Positions 42,641-52,133 of a stretch of 64,000 bases of DNA are shown here, one piece after another; position 1 is the stretch's first letter, and the number at the start of each line of letters is the position of its first letter. The stretch spans positions 26,855 to 90,854 of the forward strand of contig JAJYLH010000014.1 of NCBI GenBank assembly GCA_021787845.1. The letters run 5' to 3'. The notes under the pieces are model-generated. The model was not told the origin of the DNA. It saw only the letters and a program-made list of their open reading frames with translations, and made no database searches. The stretch comes from Myxococcales bacterium (GTDB lineage Bacteria > Myxococcota > Myxococcia > Myxococcales > JAJYLH01). Position numbers and translations under genes: made by a program.

Positions 42641-45157
42641 ATGGATGCGCTTCCCATCGACGCCGCGATGCCCGACATCGTTCGCGTGGTCGCTCGGGAA
42701 CGAGCGGTCGTCGTCGACGCGCCGCCCGGCGCGGGAAAGACGACCCGGGTTCCGCGCGCCCTCTTCGACGCGGGCCTTCTCGGGCCGCGGGAGGTGCTGG
42801 TGCTGGAGCCGCGCCGGCTCGCGGCCCGTCTGGCGGCGCGGTGGGTGGCCGAGGAGCTCGGGCAGCCTCTCGGCGGCGCTGCCGGCTACCAGGTGCGCTT
42901 CGAGGAGGTGTCGAGCGCGGCGACGCGCATCCGCTTCGTCACGGAAGGCATCCTCACCCGGCGGCTCCTGACCGATCCGACGCTCGCCAACGTCGCTGCG
43001 GTGATCGTCGACGAATTCCACGAGCGCCATCTGGCAGCGGACCTCGGGCTCGCCCTTCTGACGCGCCTCAAACGGACAGCGAGACCGGACCTGGCCCTCG
43101 TCGTGATGTCGGCCACGCTGGAGACCGGTCAGGTGGCCCGTTACCTCGGCGCCCCTGTCGTTTGCGCCGACGGCCGCCGGTTCGAGGTCGCCGTCGACCA
43201 CGCGCCCGCGGAGGACGCGCGCCGCGTGGAGGACCGGGTCGCAGGAGCGCTCAAGCGCCTCGTGCAGGGCGGGCTCGACGGTGACGTCCTCGTGTTTCTG
43301 CCGGGAGCGAGGGAAATTCGGCGTGCGCGCGAGGCGTGTGGCGAGGTCGCGCAGCGCGCCGACCTCGAGCTCCTCCCGCTGCACGGAGAGCTGCCGCCGG
43401 AGGAACAGGACCGCGCGATTCGCAAGTCGCCCTGCCGCAAGGTGATTCTATCGACGAACGTCGCGGAGACCTCGATCACCATCGACGGCGTCGTCGCGGT
43501 GATCGACAGCGGTCTCGCCCGGCTCGCGGGACACTCGCCCTGGTCCGGGTTGAGCACGCTCACGGTCGCGAAGATCAGCCAGGCATCGGCGACGCAGCGG
43601 GCGGGGCGCGCCGGGCGCACGCGGGCGGGTCGCGCGATTCGGCTTTTCACCAAGGCCGACTTCGATTCGCGGCGGGCGCACGACGTGCCGGAGATTCGCC
43701 GCCTGGACCTCGCGCAGCCGCTGCTCGAGCTGGCGGCGATGGGCATCGCGGTGGACGACCTGCCGTGGCTCGAGCCGCCGCCCGCGGCCAACGTCGAGGC
43801 GGCGTGGGAGCTCTTGACCCGGCTGGGCGCGCTCGACGCGGCCGGCATCACGACGGCCGGACGGAGGATGGCAGCGCTGCCGCTCCACCCCAGGCTGGCC
43901 AGGCTGGTGCTCGAAGCCGACGCTCGCGGCGCCGGGCGCGAGGCCTGCGTGCTGGCGGCGATTCTCGGCGAGCGCGAGGTGCGGGTGCGCTCCCCGGCAC
44001 CATCCGCGCCCGCCGAGACCTCGCACGACTCGGACCCGGTCGCGGCCCTCGAGACCTTTCTCGAAGCCCGCGCCGCCGACTTCGCCAACGCCCGATCGTC
44101 GTCGCTCGACCGCGGCGCCCTCCTGGCGGTCGAGCGCGCAGCCCGACAAATCGAACGCTCGTTTGGATCCTTTCGCCGGTCCGCCGCCTGGCGGGACGTC
44201 GAGCGGGCATTGCGAATGGCCTTGCTCGCCGCCTTTCCCGATCGGGTCGCACGTCGGCGTTCGCCCGGCGGCCGTGAGCTCGTGTTTTCCGGCAGCGGTT
44301 CCGGACAGCTCTCGCCGGGTTCCGCGGTGCACCACGCGGATCTCTTGGTGGCGGTGGACGCGGAAGAACGTCGCGAGGGCGCGCATGGCGGTGTCGTCGT
44401 CCGGTCCGCGAGCGCCATCGAGGAGGATTGGCTGCTCGACGTGACCCCGGCAGGGCTCTCGGAGAGCGTATCGGTCGCCTGGAATGCGGAGCGCGAGCGC
44501 GCCGAGTCGCGGTCTCGCCTCGTGTACGGCGCGCTGGTGCTGGACGAGCGACCGACCGGTTTCGCGGACCCGACGGTGCTCTCGCGCACGCTCTTCGAAG
44601 CCGCGAGCTCGGCCGGGCTGCGCGCCTTCACCGACCCGGCGAGCCTCGAACGGCTGATCGAGCGCGTCCGCTTCGCCGCGGGCACGTTTCCCGAGGCGGG
44701 TTTCGTCGAGCCGCCGGCCGACGCGCAGGCGCGCACGCTCGCGCGCGCGTGCGAGGGCAAGATGAGCTTCGCCGAGTTGCGCGCGACCTCGTTCGTCGCG
44801 CTGCTTGCGGCCGAGCTCGGCGTTGACGGTAAGCTGGACCGCTACGCCCCACAGGCGGTGGTCCTGCCCTGCAGCAGGCGCGTCCAGGTGCACTATGACC
44901 CCGGTCAGCCCCCATGGATCGAGTCGCGGTTGCAGGACTTCTTCGGCGCGCGCGAGGCGCCCAAGCTCGGCGGCCGGGTGCCGCTGGTGATCCATCTGCT
45001 CGCGCCGAACGGCCGCGCGCAGCAGGTGACGACGGACCTCGCCGGGTTCTGGGAACGCCACTATCCCGGGGTCCGCAAGGAGCTGATGCGCCGCTATCCG
45101 CGCCACGCGTGGCCCGAGGACCCGCTGGCCGCGCGCCCGCCCGCGCCTCGGCGTTGA
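42641..45157 (+). CDS. hrpB: ATP-dependent helicase HrpB
   Basis: 838 residues. Walker A PPGAGKTTRVP, the DEFH box VDEFHERH, the SAT motif MSATLET, TNVAETSITIDGV and the QRAGRAGRT box are intact; HA2 and the HrpB-specific C-terminal domain follow (YPRHAWPEDP near the end). It is a DEAH-type RNA helicase of uncertain substrate. The start MDALPIDAA fits the usual HrpB N-terminus; a GTG 12 bp upstream is an alternative. astB follows after 9 bp. Confidence 0.93.
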   Translation: MDALPIDAAMPDIVRVVARERAVVVDAPPGAGKTTRVPRALFDAGLLGPREVLVLEPRRLAARLAARWVAEELGQPLGGAAGYQVRFEEVSSAATRIRFVTEGILTRRLLTDPTLANVAAVIVDEFHERHLAADLGLALLTRLKRTARPDLALVVMSATLETGQVARYLGAPVVCADGRRFEVAVDHAPAEDARRVEDRVAGALKRLVQGGLDGDVLVFLPGAREIRRAREACGEVAQRADLELLPLHGELPPEEQDRAIRKSPCRKVILSTNVAETSITIDGVVAVIDSGLARLAGHSPWSGLSTLTVAKISQASATQRAGRAGRTRAGRAIRLFTKADFDSRRAHDVPEIRRLDLAQPLLELAAMGIAVDDLPWLEPPPAANVEAAWELLTRLGALDAAGITTAGRRMAALPLHPRLARLVLEADARGAGREACVLAAILGEREVRVRSPAPSAPAETSHDSDPVAALETFLEARAADFANARSSSLDRGALLAVERAARQIERSFGSFRRSAAWRDVERALRMALLAAFPDRVARRRSPGGRELVFSGSGSGQLSPGSAVHHADLLVAVDAEERREGAHGGVVVRSASAIEEDWLLDVTPAGLSESVSVAWNAERERAESRSRLVYGALVLDERPTGFADPTVLSRTLFEAASSAGLRAFTDPASLERLIERVRFAAGTFPEAGFVEPPADAQARTLARACEGKMSFAELRATSFVALLAAELGVDGKLDRYAPQAVVLPCSRRVQVHYDPGQPPWIESRLQDFFGAREAPKLGGRVPLVIHLLAPNGRAQQVTTDLAGFWERHYPGVRKELMRRYPRHAWPEDPLAARPPAPRR

Positions 45158-45166
45158 AAGGATGAG

Positions 45167-46492
45167 ATGCGCGAGTACAACTTCGACGGTCTGGTCGGCC
45201 CCACCCACAACTACGCCGGCCTCTCCCCGGGCAACCTGGCGTCGATGCGGCACGGGGGACGGGTGTCCAACCCCAAAGCGGCAGCGCTCCAGGGCCTCGC
45301 GAAGATGCGGTACGTCGCGTCTCTCGGTGCCGGCCAGGCGGCGCTCCCTCCGCACCCGCGACCGCACCTTCCGACGCTGCGCGCCCTGGGCTTTCGCGGC
45401 TCCGACGAGCAGGTGATCGCCAGCGCTGCTGCTCAGGACTTCCATCTGTTGCGGCTGTGCTCCAGCGCCGCGGCGATGTGGACCGCCAACGCCGCGACCG
45501 TCGCGCCCAGCGCGGACTCGGCCGACGGACGCCTGCACCTGACGCCCGCGAACTTGCAGGCGATGTTCCATCGCGCGCTCGAGGCGGACACGACGACCCG
45601 GGTGCTGCGGGCGATTTTCGCCGACGAGTCGCGGTTCGCCGTGCACGACCCGCTGCCCGGCGGGGGCCAGTTCGCCGACGAGGGCGCGGCGAACCACACG
45701 CGGCTTTCGGTGCCCGGCTTTCCGGCAGTCCACCTCTTCGCCTGGGGCCGGTCGGCGTTCGGCGAAGGCACAACGGTCGACAGGTTTCCCGCACGGCAAA
45801 CGCTCGAAGCCTCGCGCGCACTCGCACGCCTGCACGGGTTGCCGGAGGAGCGGTGCGTCTTCGCCCAGCAGCACCAGGAGGGGATCGATCGCGGCGCCTT
45901 CCACACCGACGTGCTCGCGGTCGGCAACGACGGCTTTCTGATGCTCCACGAGCTCGCGTTCAAGAACTGGCCGGACGTTCAGCGGGAATTGCGCGCCAAG
46001 CTGGCCGGGAGCCTTACCGTGGAGCTCGTGTCCGACGCGGAGCTTCCCGTCGACGACGCGGTGAAGTCCTATCCGTTCAACTCGCAGGTGCTCACGTTGG
46101 CGAATGGGTCGATGGCCATCGTGGCGCCCGTCGAAGCGCGGGAGAACGCTCGGACGAAGGCGTTTCTCGACCGGGTGCTCGCCGGGTCGAACCCGGTGGG
46201 AGCGGTGCACTACCTCGACGTGCGTGAGTCGATGGACAACGGCGGCGGTCCTGCTTGCCTACGCTTACGGGTGTGGCTCGAGCCAGAAGAAAGGGAGGCC
46301 ATCGATGCTCGGGTGTTCGTCGACGACGCGCTTCTCTCGGAGCTGGAAGCGTGGGTCGGCCGCCACTACCGCGATCGGCTGGCCCCGGCCGACCTCGCCG
46401 ACCCCGCGCTCTGGCGGGAGGGCATGACCGCTCTCGATGAGCTCACGAGCCTGCTGCGCCTCGGCAGCGTTTTCGACTTCCAGCAGGGCTAA
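45167..46492 (+). CDS. astB: N-succinylarginine dihydrolase
   Basis: 441 residues. EYNFDGLVGPTHNYAGLS, FHTDVLAVGN and DNGGGPACLRLRV (catalytic Cys) are diagnostic. AstB removes two ammonia molecules from succinylarginine in the arginine succinyltransferase pathway. None of the other ast genes is in the window; it follows hrpB closely and precedes a repeat array. Start ATG 45167 has AAAGGATGAG upstream. Confidence 0.95.
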   Translation: MREYNFDGLVGPTHNYAGLSPGNLASMRHGGRVSNPKAAALQGLAKMRYVASLGAGQAALPPHPRPHLPTLRALGFRGSDEQVIASAAAQDFHLLRLCSSAAAMWTANAATVAPSADSADGRLHLTPANLQAMFHRALEADTTTRVLRAIFADESRFAVHDPLPGGGQFADEGAANHTRLSVPGFPAVHLFAWGRSAFGEGTTVDRFPARQTLEASRALARLHGLPEERCVFAQQHQEGIDRGAFHTDVLAVGNDGFLMLHELAFKNWPDVQRELRAKLAGSLTVELVSDAELPVDDAVKSYPFNSQVLTLANGSMAIVAPVEARENARTKAFLDRVLAGSNPVGAVHYLDVRESMDNGGGPACLRLRVWLEPEEREAIDARVFVDDALLSELEAWVGRHYRDRLAPADLADPALWREGMTALDELTSLLRLGSVFDFQQG

Positions 46493-46525
46493 TGCTCAAA
46501 GTCCGAGCGCAGCAGCGTCAACGCC

Positions 46526-46571
46526 GATCGGACCGATCGGTCGGATCCGTCGGATCGGTCCGATCGTCGCC
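46526..46571. repeat. 9-bp GATC array, copy 3
   Basis: GATC occurs at 46526, 46535, 46544, 46553 and 46562, at exactly 9-bp spacing. It lies between astB and the FadN-like gene. Confidence 0.88.
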
Positions 46572-46694
46572 GATGATGCCCCGGCCCAGGGTCGCTCTTG
46601 CACCCCCAGAAACCGCCTGAATGAGCGCCCATTCACTTCCGCGGCGGACCGTGCTATCAGGCCCTCGCCGTTTTCGGCGGAACCGAGGATCACC

Positions 46695-49085
46695 ATGGCA
46701 TCCAAGCAGATTCGTAAGGTGGGCGTCCTGGGCGCGGGCGTGATGGGTTCGGGCATCGCGGCGCACGTCGCGGGCGCGGGGTATCCGGTGCTCTTGCTCG
46801 ACATCGTGCCGCCGATGGCGGTGCCGGAGGGCGTGGACCCGAAGTCGCGGGCGTGGCGTGACAAGTTCTCCCTCGACGCCAAGGAGAAGATGAAGAAGCA
46901 GAAGCCCGCCCCCTACCACACCAAGGCGGACGCGGACCTGATCGAGGTGGGCAACCTCACCGACGACCTCGTCCGGCTGAACGAGTGCGACTGGGTGATC
47001 GAGGCGGTGAAGGAAGACCTGGCCGTCAAGCGCGAGCTCTTCGGGCGCATCGACGCCCTGCGCAAGCCGGACCTCGTCGTCACCAGCAACACCTCGGGCC
47101 TGCCCATCGCCTCCATCGTCGAGGGGATGAGCGAGGGCTTCAAGAAGCACTTCTTCGTCACCCACTTCTTCAACCCGCCGCGCTACATGCGGCTCCTGGA
47201 AATCGTCACCGGTCCGGACAGCGACAGCGCCGCCGTGGAGCGTTGCGTCCGCTTCGGCGAGGACGTGCTGGGCAAGGGCATCGTCTACGGAAAGGATACT
47301 CCGAACTTCGTCGCCAACCGCATCGGCACCTTCGGGATGCTCGACGCCATCCGGCAGATGCTCAAGCAGGGCCTGACGCCGGAGGAGGCGGACGCCTTGA
47401 TGGGGACCCCGGTCGGGCACCCGAAGAGCGCGCTGTTCCGCACCGGCGACCTGGTCGGCCTCGACACCTTCGCCCACGTGGCGAACAACTGCTACGACCT
47501 CCTGGTGAACGACGAGGAGCGGGAGACCTTCCGCCTGCCGGCGTACATCACGAAGATGGTCGAAACCGGCAAGCTCGGTGACAAGGTCAAGGGTGGGTTC
47601 TACAAAAAGAGCAAGGAGGGGCTCTTCACCCTCGACCCGGCGACCGGCGAGTACCGGCCGAACCAGAAGGCGGACATCCCCCTCGTCAAGGAGCTCAAGA
47701 GCGTCGAAGACCTGGGGGAGCGCTTGCGCCTCCTCGCGAGGAGCGACGACAAGTACGGGCGGTTCGCCTTCCTGGTGACCGCGCGCTCGCTAGCGTACGC
47801 CGCGCGCCGGCTGGGCGAAATCGCCGACGACGTGACCCAGATCGACCGGGCGATGAAGTGGGGCTTCAACTGGGAGCTCGGCCCCTTCGAGAGCTGGGAC
47901 GCGCTCGGGTTCGCGGAGACCACGAGGCGCATCCACGACGCGAAGATCGCCCTCCCCCAGTGGGTGGACGAGATGGCTGCCGCCAAGGTGGAGGGCTTCT
48001 ACCGGGCGGACGGGGCGGAGTACTACGACCCCTTCGCGAAGGCATGGAAGAAGGTCGCGACGAGCGCCCGCGCGCTCAAGCTGCCGAAGCACGACGACCC
48101 CAAGCGGGTGCTCGAGCACAACGACTCGGCGACGCTCTTCGACTTGGGCGACGGCGTCTATTGCGTCGAGTTCCACTCGAAGATGAACTCGGTCGACGCC
48201 GACAACACCGCGATGCTTCTGCGCGGGGTGGAGAAGGCGGAAGACGACGGCGTCGGGCTCGTCATCGGCAACGAGGCGACCGACGCCTTCAGCGCGGGCG
48301 CGAACCTCTTCCTCGTCCTGATGACCGCCAGGCAGGCCACGGAGGAGCCGGCGCTGTGGAAGGAGCTGGAGAGCACGGTCAAGCAGTTCCAGGACGCGAA
48401 CATGCGCCTGAAGCACGCGGGGGTGCCGGTGGTGGCGGCGCCGTTCGGGCTGGCGCTGGGCGGGGGCTGTGAAATCGCGCTGGGCGCGCAGGCGATCCGC
48501 GCGCACGCCGAGCTGTACATGGGCCTCGTCGAGGTGGGCGTGGGCCTGATTCCGGGCGGCGGCGGCAACAAGGAAGTGCTGTGGCGCCAGACGAGCGGCC
48601 TCCGCGAGGGCGAGGACCTCTTCCCCGGCATCCAGCGGGCGTTCGAGACCATCGGGATGGCCAAGGTGAGCTTCAGCGCTTCTCTCGCTCGGGAGATGGG
48701 CTTGCTCTCCCCGTGCGACCAGGTGACCTTCAACCGCGACCAGCTCATCCACGACGCGAAGCAGACGGTGCTGGCGATGGCGCTGGCGGGCTTGAAGCCG
48801 ACGCCCCTGCGCACCTTCCGGGTCGGCGGCACCGCGGCCTACGCGAACCTCCAGGTCGGCATCTGGAGCATGGCGCAGGCGCACCAGATCAGCGAGCACG
48901 ACCAGAAGATCGCGCTGAAGCTGGCGCGCGTCCTCACCGGCGGAGACGTGCCGGCGAACGCCAAGGTCACCGAGCAGCACCTGCTCGACCTGGAGCGCGA
49001 GGCGTTCATGAGCCTCTTGGGCGAGGAGAAGACCCAGGCGCGGATGGAGTACATGCTGCTGAACAACAAGCCGCTGCGGAACTAG
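46695..49085 (+). CDS. fadN: 3-hydroxyacyl-CoA dehydrogenase / enoyl-CoA hydratase fusion (FadN-like)
   Basis: 796 residues. An N-terminal NAD-binding 3-hydroxyacyl-CoA dehydrogenase has GVLGAGVMGSGIAAHVAGAG, SNTSGLPI and the catalytic His in THFFNPPRYM. After a linker, a C-terminal crotonase domain has VVAAPFGLALGGGCEIALGA and VGVGLIPGGGG. This order (dehydrogenase first) is that of B. subtilis FadN, opposite to E. coli FadB. It catalyses two successive beta-oxidation steps. No thiolase or acyl-CoA dehydrogenase gene is adjacent. ATG 46695 has GAGGA upstream. Confidence 0.93.
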   Translation: MASKQIRKVGVLGAGVMGSGIAAHVAGAGYPVLLLDIVPPMAVPEGVDPKSRAWRDKFSLDAKEKMKKQKPAPYHTKADADLIEVGNLTDDLVRLNECDWVIEAVKEDLAVKRELFGRIDALRKPDLVVTSNTSGLPIASIVEGMSEGFKKHFFVTHFFNPPRYMRLLEIVTGPDSDSAAVERCVRFGEDVLGKGIVYGKDTPNFVANRIGTFGMLDAIRQMLKQGLTPEEADALMGTPVGHPKSALFRTGDLVGLDTFAHVANNCYDLLVNDEERETFRLPAYITKMVETGKLGDKVKGGFYKKSKEGLFTLDPATGEYRPNQKADIPLVKELKSVEDLGERLRLLARSDDKYGRFAFLVTARSLAYAARRLGEIADDVTQIDRAMKWGFNWELGPFESWDALGFAETTRRIHDAKIALPQWVDEMAAAKVEGFYRADGAEYYDPFAKAWKKVATSARALKLPKHDDPKRVLEHNDSATLFDLGDGVYCVEFHSKMNSVDADNTAMLLRGVEKAEDDGVGLVIGNEATDAFSAGANLFLVLMTARQATEEPALWKELESTVKQFQDANMRLKHAGVPVVAAPFGLALGGGCEIALGAQAIRAHAELYMGLVEVGVGLIPGGGGNKEVLWRQTSGLREGEDLFPGIQRAFETIGMAKVSFSASLAREMGLLSPCDQVTFNRDQLIHDAKQTVLAMALAGLKPTPLRTFRVGGTAAYANLQVGIWSMAQAHQISEHDQKIALKLARVLTGGDVPANAKVTEQHLLDLEREAFMSLLGEEKTQARMEYMLLNNKPLRN

Positions 49086-49115
49086 TCGGCAGCGCTCCAG
49101 CTCAGCTCGAAAGGC

Positions 49116-49141
49116 GGGGTCCGGCCCGAGGGTCGGGCCCC
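49116..49141. terminator. Bidirectional hairpin between convergent fadN and hutI
   Basis: GGGGTCCGGCC and GGTCGGGCCCC pair over 11 bp (two G-T wobbles) with a 4-nt loop, 30 bp after the fadN stop. There is no T-run; it probably acts as a terminator or 3' end structure. Confidence 0.55.
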
Positions 49142-49288
49142 GCGCTCGCTTCGGGGCGCGTTGCGGAAGCGGCGACGCCGCCGCGGGCGGGCACGCACGT
49201 TCCTCTGGTCGTCCCTCGATGGAACGGAAGCGCTATCGGAGATCGGCAGCGCCGGCGCTCGATCCGACCGCTCCCGCTCGGCGCGGCC

Positions 49289-50536
49289 TCAGAGGAGTCC
49301 GTGACAGGCCTCGTCGGCCGCGACGGACCGGTCGAGCACCAGCTTACCGCCGAGAATCACCTGGCGGACGTGGTTGATCCCCGCGTGATAGGACAGGTGC
49401 GCGAGGTCGAAGGCGTTCCATACGACGAGGTCGGCAGCGCTGCCGGGCTCCAGGCGGCCGGTGTCGAGGCCGAGCGCCCGCGCGCCGCCCCGGGTCGCCG
49501 CCCACAGGGTCTCTTCCGGCGTCAGCCCGAGCTTGACCGACGCCAGGAAGAACATCAGCGCCGTCGATTCGGTGGGCGCGGTCCCGGGGTTCAAGTTGGT
49601 CGACAGGGCCACCGCAACCCCCGCGCTCAGGAGCCGGCGGGCCGGTGCGTAGAGCGGCTCCTTCGCGGTCAACGTCGCGGTCGGAAGGAGGATGGCTACG
49701 GTCCCGGCCTTCGCCAGCGCCGCGACTCCCTGCGGGTCGGTGTGCTCGAGGTGCGCCGCCGCCTGCGCGTGCAGCTCCGCCGCGAGCAGCGCCCCGTTCC
49801 CGGCCGAGAGCTGGTCGACGTGCAGGTGCAGCGCGAGGTTCGCCCGGCGCGTCGCGCGCGCGATGATCCGCGCCTCGTCGGGCGTGTAGGCGGTCTCCTC
49901 CACGAACGCGTCGACCCGCCCGACCAGCGCCCGCTCAGCCGCCTCCGGAATCAGCTCGTCGGTGATCGTCCGGACCCATTTCTCCCGCCCCGACGGGTCG
50001 CCGGCGGCCTCGGGCGGAATCGCGTGCGCGGCCATCAGGGTCGGCAGGACCCGCGGCAGGTCCGGCTCGTCCAGCGTGGCGAGCTCTTCCATGTGCTTCA
50101 ACTCGTCGTCGCGGGTCAGCCCATAGCCGGTCTTCACCTCCGCAGTGGTCACCCCGTTGGCGAGCAGCCGCTTGAGGCGCGCCCGCAAGCGCCGCCGCCG
50201 ATCGACAGCGCTGCCGTTCCTCGTCGGCCAGACCGTCGCCAGGATGCCGCCGCCGTCGCGGGCGATGTCCAGGTAGCTCGCCCCCGTCGCGCGGGCGCAG
50301 AACTCCGACGCCCGGTCGCCGAGGAACAACGCGTGGGTGTGCGCGTCGATGAGCCCGGGCGTCACCAGCCGCCCGCCGGCGTTGAGCACCTTCCCCGTCG
50401 TCTCCGGCAGGCGGTTGCCGATGGATTCGACGACGCCGTTCTTGAGGACGACCGTCCGGTTCGCCTCGACCGAAAGCTGCGCCCGGTCGGCGTGCGGGCG
50501 CACGACCGTCGCGTGCACAATCGTGGTGTAGGACAT
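49289..50536 (-). CDS. hutI: Imidazolonepropionase-type amidohydrolase with Asn in place of a metal-ligand Asp
   Basis: 415 residues. HutI markers: DAHTHALFLGDRASEF (two metal His), TAEVKTGYGL, LHLHVDQLSAGNG, AAAHLEHTD and NPGTAPTES. In the usual (A/S)TDxNPGT motif the metal-binding Asp is Asn here (STNLNPG, residue 314, codon AAC). The reaction would be hydrolysis of imidazolonepropionate to formiminoglutamate in histidine catabolism. No other hut gene is nearby. ATG 50536 has GGGGAG upstream. It may be an active variant or a diverged amidohydrolase. Confidence 0.85.
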   Translation of the reverse strand: MSYTTIVHATVVRPHADRAQLSVEANRTVVLKNGVVESIGNRLPETTGKVLNAGGRLVTPGLIDAHTHALFLGDRASEFCARATGASYLDIARDGGGILATVWPTRNGSAVDRRRRLRARLKRLLANGVTTAEVKTGYGLTRDDELKHMEELATLDEPDLPRVLPTLMAAHAIPPEAAGDPSGREKWVRTITDELIPEAAERALVGRVDAFVEETAYTPDEARIIARATRRANLALHLHVDQLSAGNGALLAAELHAQAAAHLEHTDPQGVAALAKAGTVAILLPTATLTAKEPLYAPARRLLSAGVAVALSTNLNPGTAPTESTALMFFLASVKLGLTPEETLWAATRGGARALGLDTGRLEPGSAADLVVWNAFDLAHLSYHAGINHVRQVILGGKLVLDRSVAADEACHGLL

Positions 50537-50604
50537 CACGCCGCTCCCCTGGAGCGCTGATGGGGTGCCATCGACGAGGTGACGGCTCGCTTGAGCGCTC
50601 TAAA

Positions 50605-51360
50605 TCACACTCCTAACACAAGTGCGCCGGCGCCGACGGCGAGATCGATCACCACCACCGCGACGATGCTGGCGACGACGCCCCGGGTGGTCGCGCGACC
50701 GACGGCCGGCGCGCCGCCGGAGGCGGTCAGCCCCGCGCGCGCGGCGATGACGGGGATGGCGAGCCCGAACGCCACGCATTTCACCAGCGCGACGAGCACG
50801 TCGCCCCGGTCGACGAGGCTCGTGTCCAGAAACGCGCCCGGCCGCGAGCCGAAGGCGATTCTCGCCGTCCAGGCCCCGGTGTAGGCCGCCGCGAGCGTGC
50901 TCAGGAAGCCCAACCCCACGAGGGCCAGGAGCGCTGCCCGAGCCCGAGGCGCCACCAGCTCCCGGATGGGGTCGGCGGCGGTCAATTCGAGCGCGTCGAT
51001 CTGCTCGGAGACGCGCATCGCCGAGAGCTCGGCCGCGATGCCGGCGCCGATGCGGGTCGCCGCGATCACCGCCGCGAAGGTGGGGCCGAACTCGCGCACC
51101 AACAGCTCCAGCACCGCCGGCCCGACGCCCGCCGGGTCGCCGAAGAGCCGCTCGACCTGGGTGCCCCCGTCGACCATCACCACCGCGCCGACGAAGGCCA
51201 TCGCCGCGAGGTTCAAGGGGAGCGTGCGCACGAAGAGGTCGGCCACCTCGCGCAGGACTTCGCCCGGCGGCGGCCGGCGTGTCCACGCGCGCCAGAAGAG
51301 GAGCAAGGTCCCGCCGATTTCGCGGACGATTCTCCGCCCGAGGTCCACCGGCCGCGGCAT
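50605..51360 (-). CDS. MlaE-family ABC permease (second copy)
   Basis: 251 residues with about five TM segments. The conserved MlaE region is present: EFGPTFAAVIAATRIGAGIAAELSAMRVSEQ, then LVAPRARAAL. It begins with TGATG overlap at the end of the first permease. MlaE proteins form the membrane part of lipid transporters, usually homodimers; two adjacent, quite different copies suggest a heterodimer, as in actinobacterial YrbEA/YrbEB. Confidence 0.88.
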   Translation of the reverse strand: MPRPVDLGRRIVREIGGTLLLFWRAWTRRPPPGEVLREVADLFVRTLPLNLAAMAFVGAVVMVDGGTQVERLFGDPAGVGPAVLELLVREFGPTFAAVIAATRIGAGIAAELSAMRVSEQIDALELTAADPIRELVAPRARAALLALVGLGFLSTLAAAYTGAWTARIAFGSRPGAFLDTSLVDRGDVLVALVKCVAFGLAIPVIAARAGLTASGGAPAVGRATTRGVVASIVAVVVIDLAVGAGALVLGV

Positions 51361-52133
51361 CAGAAGACCTGCGCCGCGACGAGATCGAGGATGACGATGA
51401 CGAGGGCGGAGGTGACGACGGACTTCTTCGCGGCCTCGCCCACTGCGACAGCGCCGCCGCTCACCGACAGCCCTTCATGGCAGCTTATCAGCGCGACCGC
51501 CATCGCGAAGAGAACGCTCTTCAAGGTGCCCGAGGCGAGGTCGGCGAGGCGGGTGCGCTCGACGAAGGAACGCCAGAAGTCGGGCCAGCCGATGTGGAGG
51601 AGCGCGGCCGCGGTGCCGCCGGCGGTGGCGATGGAGATGACCGAGCCGATGAAGTAGAGGGCGACGAGCGAGACCACCATCGCGTGCGCGCGCGGGGCGA
51701 CGAGGGTGGTGACCGAGTCGACGCCGACGGCGCGCAGGCCGAGGAGCTGGTCGCGGGTCGCCATCGAGGCGAGCTCGGCGGCGTTGCGGGAGCCGACGCG
51801 GCCGGAGAAGACGAGGCCGGCGACGAGCGGCCCGACGTCGCGCAGGATGCCGAACCCGGCCGCCCAGCCGACCAGCTCCTGGACCCCGAGGCGGCGGACG
51901 TAGAGCCCGGCCTGGATGACCAGGATGCCGCCCACGAGGGCAGCGGTGCTGCCCAGCACGACGAGCGACTCGACGCCGAAGGCGCGGGTCTGCCGCAGCA
52001 GCTCCTTCCATTCGAAGGTGCGGGAGAACGGCGCCCGGGCGACGCGCAGGAGGAGGAGCAGGAGCGCTCCCACTTCGCTCGTGAAGCCGAGGACATGGCG
52101 ACCGACCCAGCCGAGCGCCGACTCGCCGTTCAT
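51360..52133 (-). CDS. MlaE-family ABC permease (first copy)
   Basis: 257 residues. It carries ILRDVGPLVAGLVFSGRVGS, RNAAELASMATRDQLLGLRA and LVAPRAHAMVV, the MlaE hallmark. It overlaps the ATPase gene by 4 bp and the second permease by 1 bp. It is an inner-membrane component of a phospholipid or other hydrophobic-molecule transporter; no MCE/MlaD substrate-binding gene is in the cluster. Confidence 0.9.
   Translation of the reverse strand: MNGESALGWVGRHVLGFTSEVGALLLLLLRVARAPFSRTFEWKELLRQTRAFGVESLVVLGSTAALVGGILVIQAGLYVRRLGVQELVGWAAGFGILRDVGPLVAGLVFSGRVGSRNAAELASMATRDQLLGLRAVGVDSVTTLVAPRAHAMVVSLVALYFIGSVISIATAGGTAAALLHIGWPDFWRSFVERTRLADLASGTLKSVLFAMAVALISCHEGLSVSGGAVAVGEAAKKSVVTSALVIVILDLVAAQVF

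Noticed and set aside
46437..46694. N-terminal extension of the FadN-like protein
   Set aside because: The extra codons translate the GATC array (IGPIGRIRRIG); ATG 46695 has an RBS and gives the normal Rossmann start.
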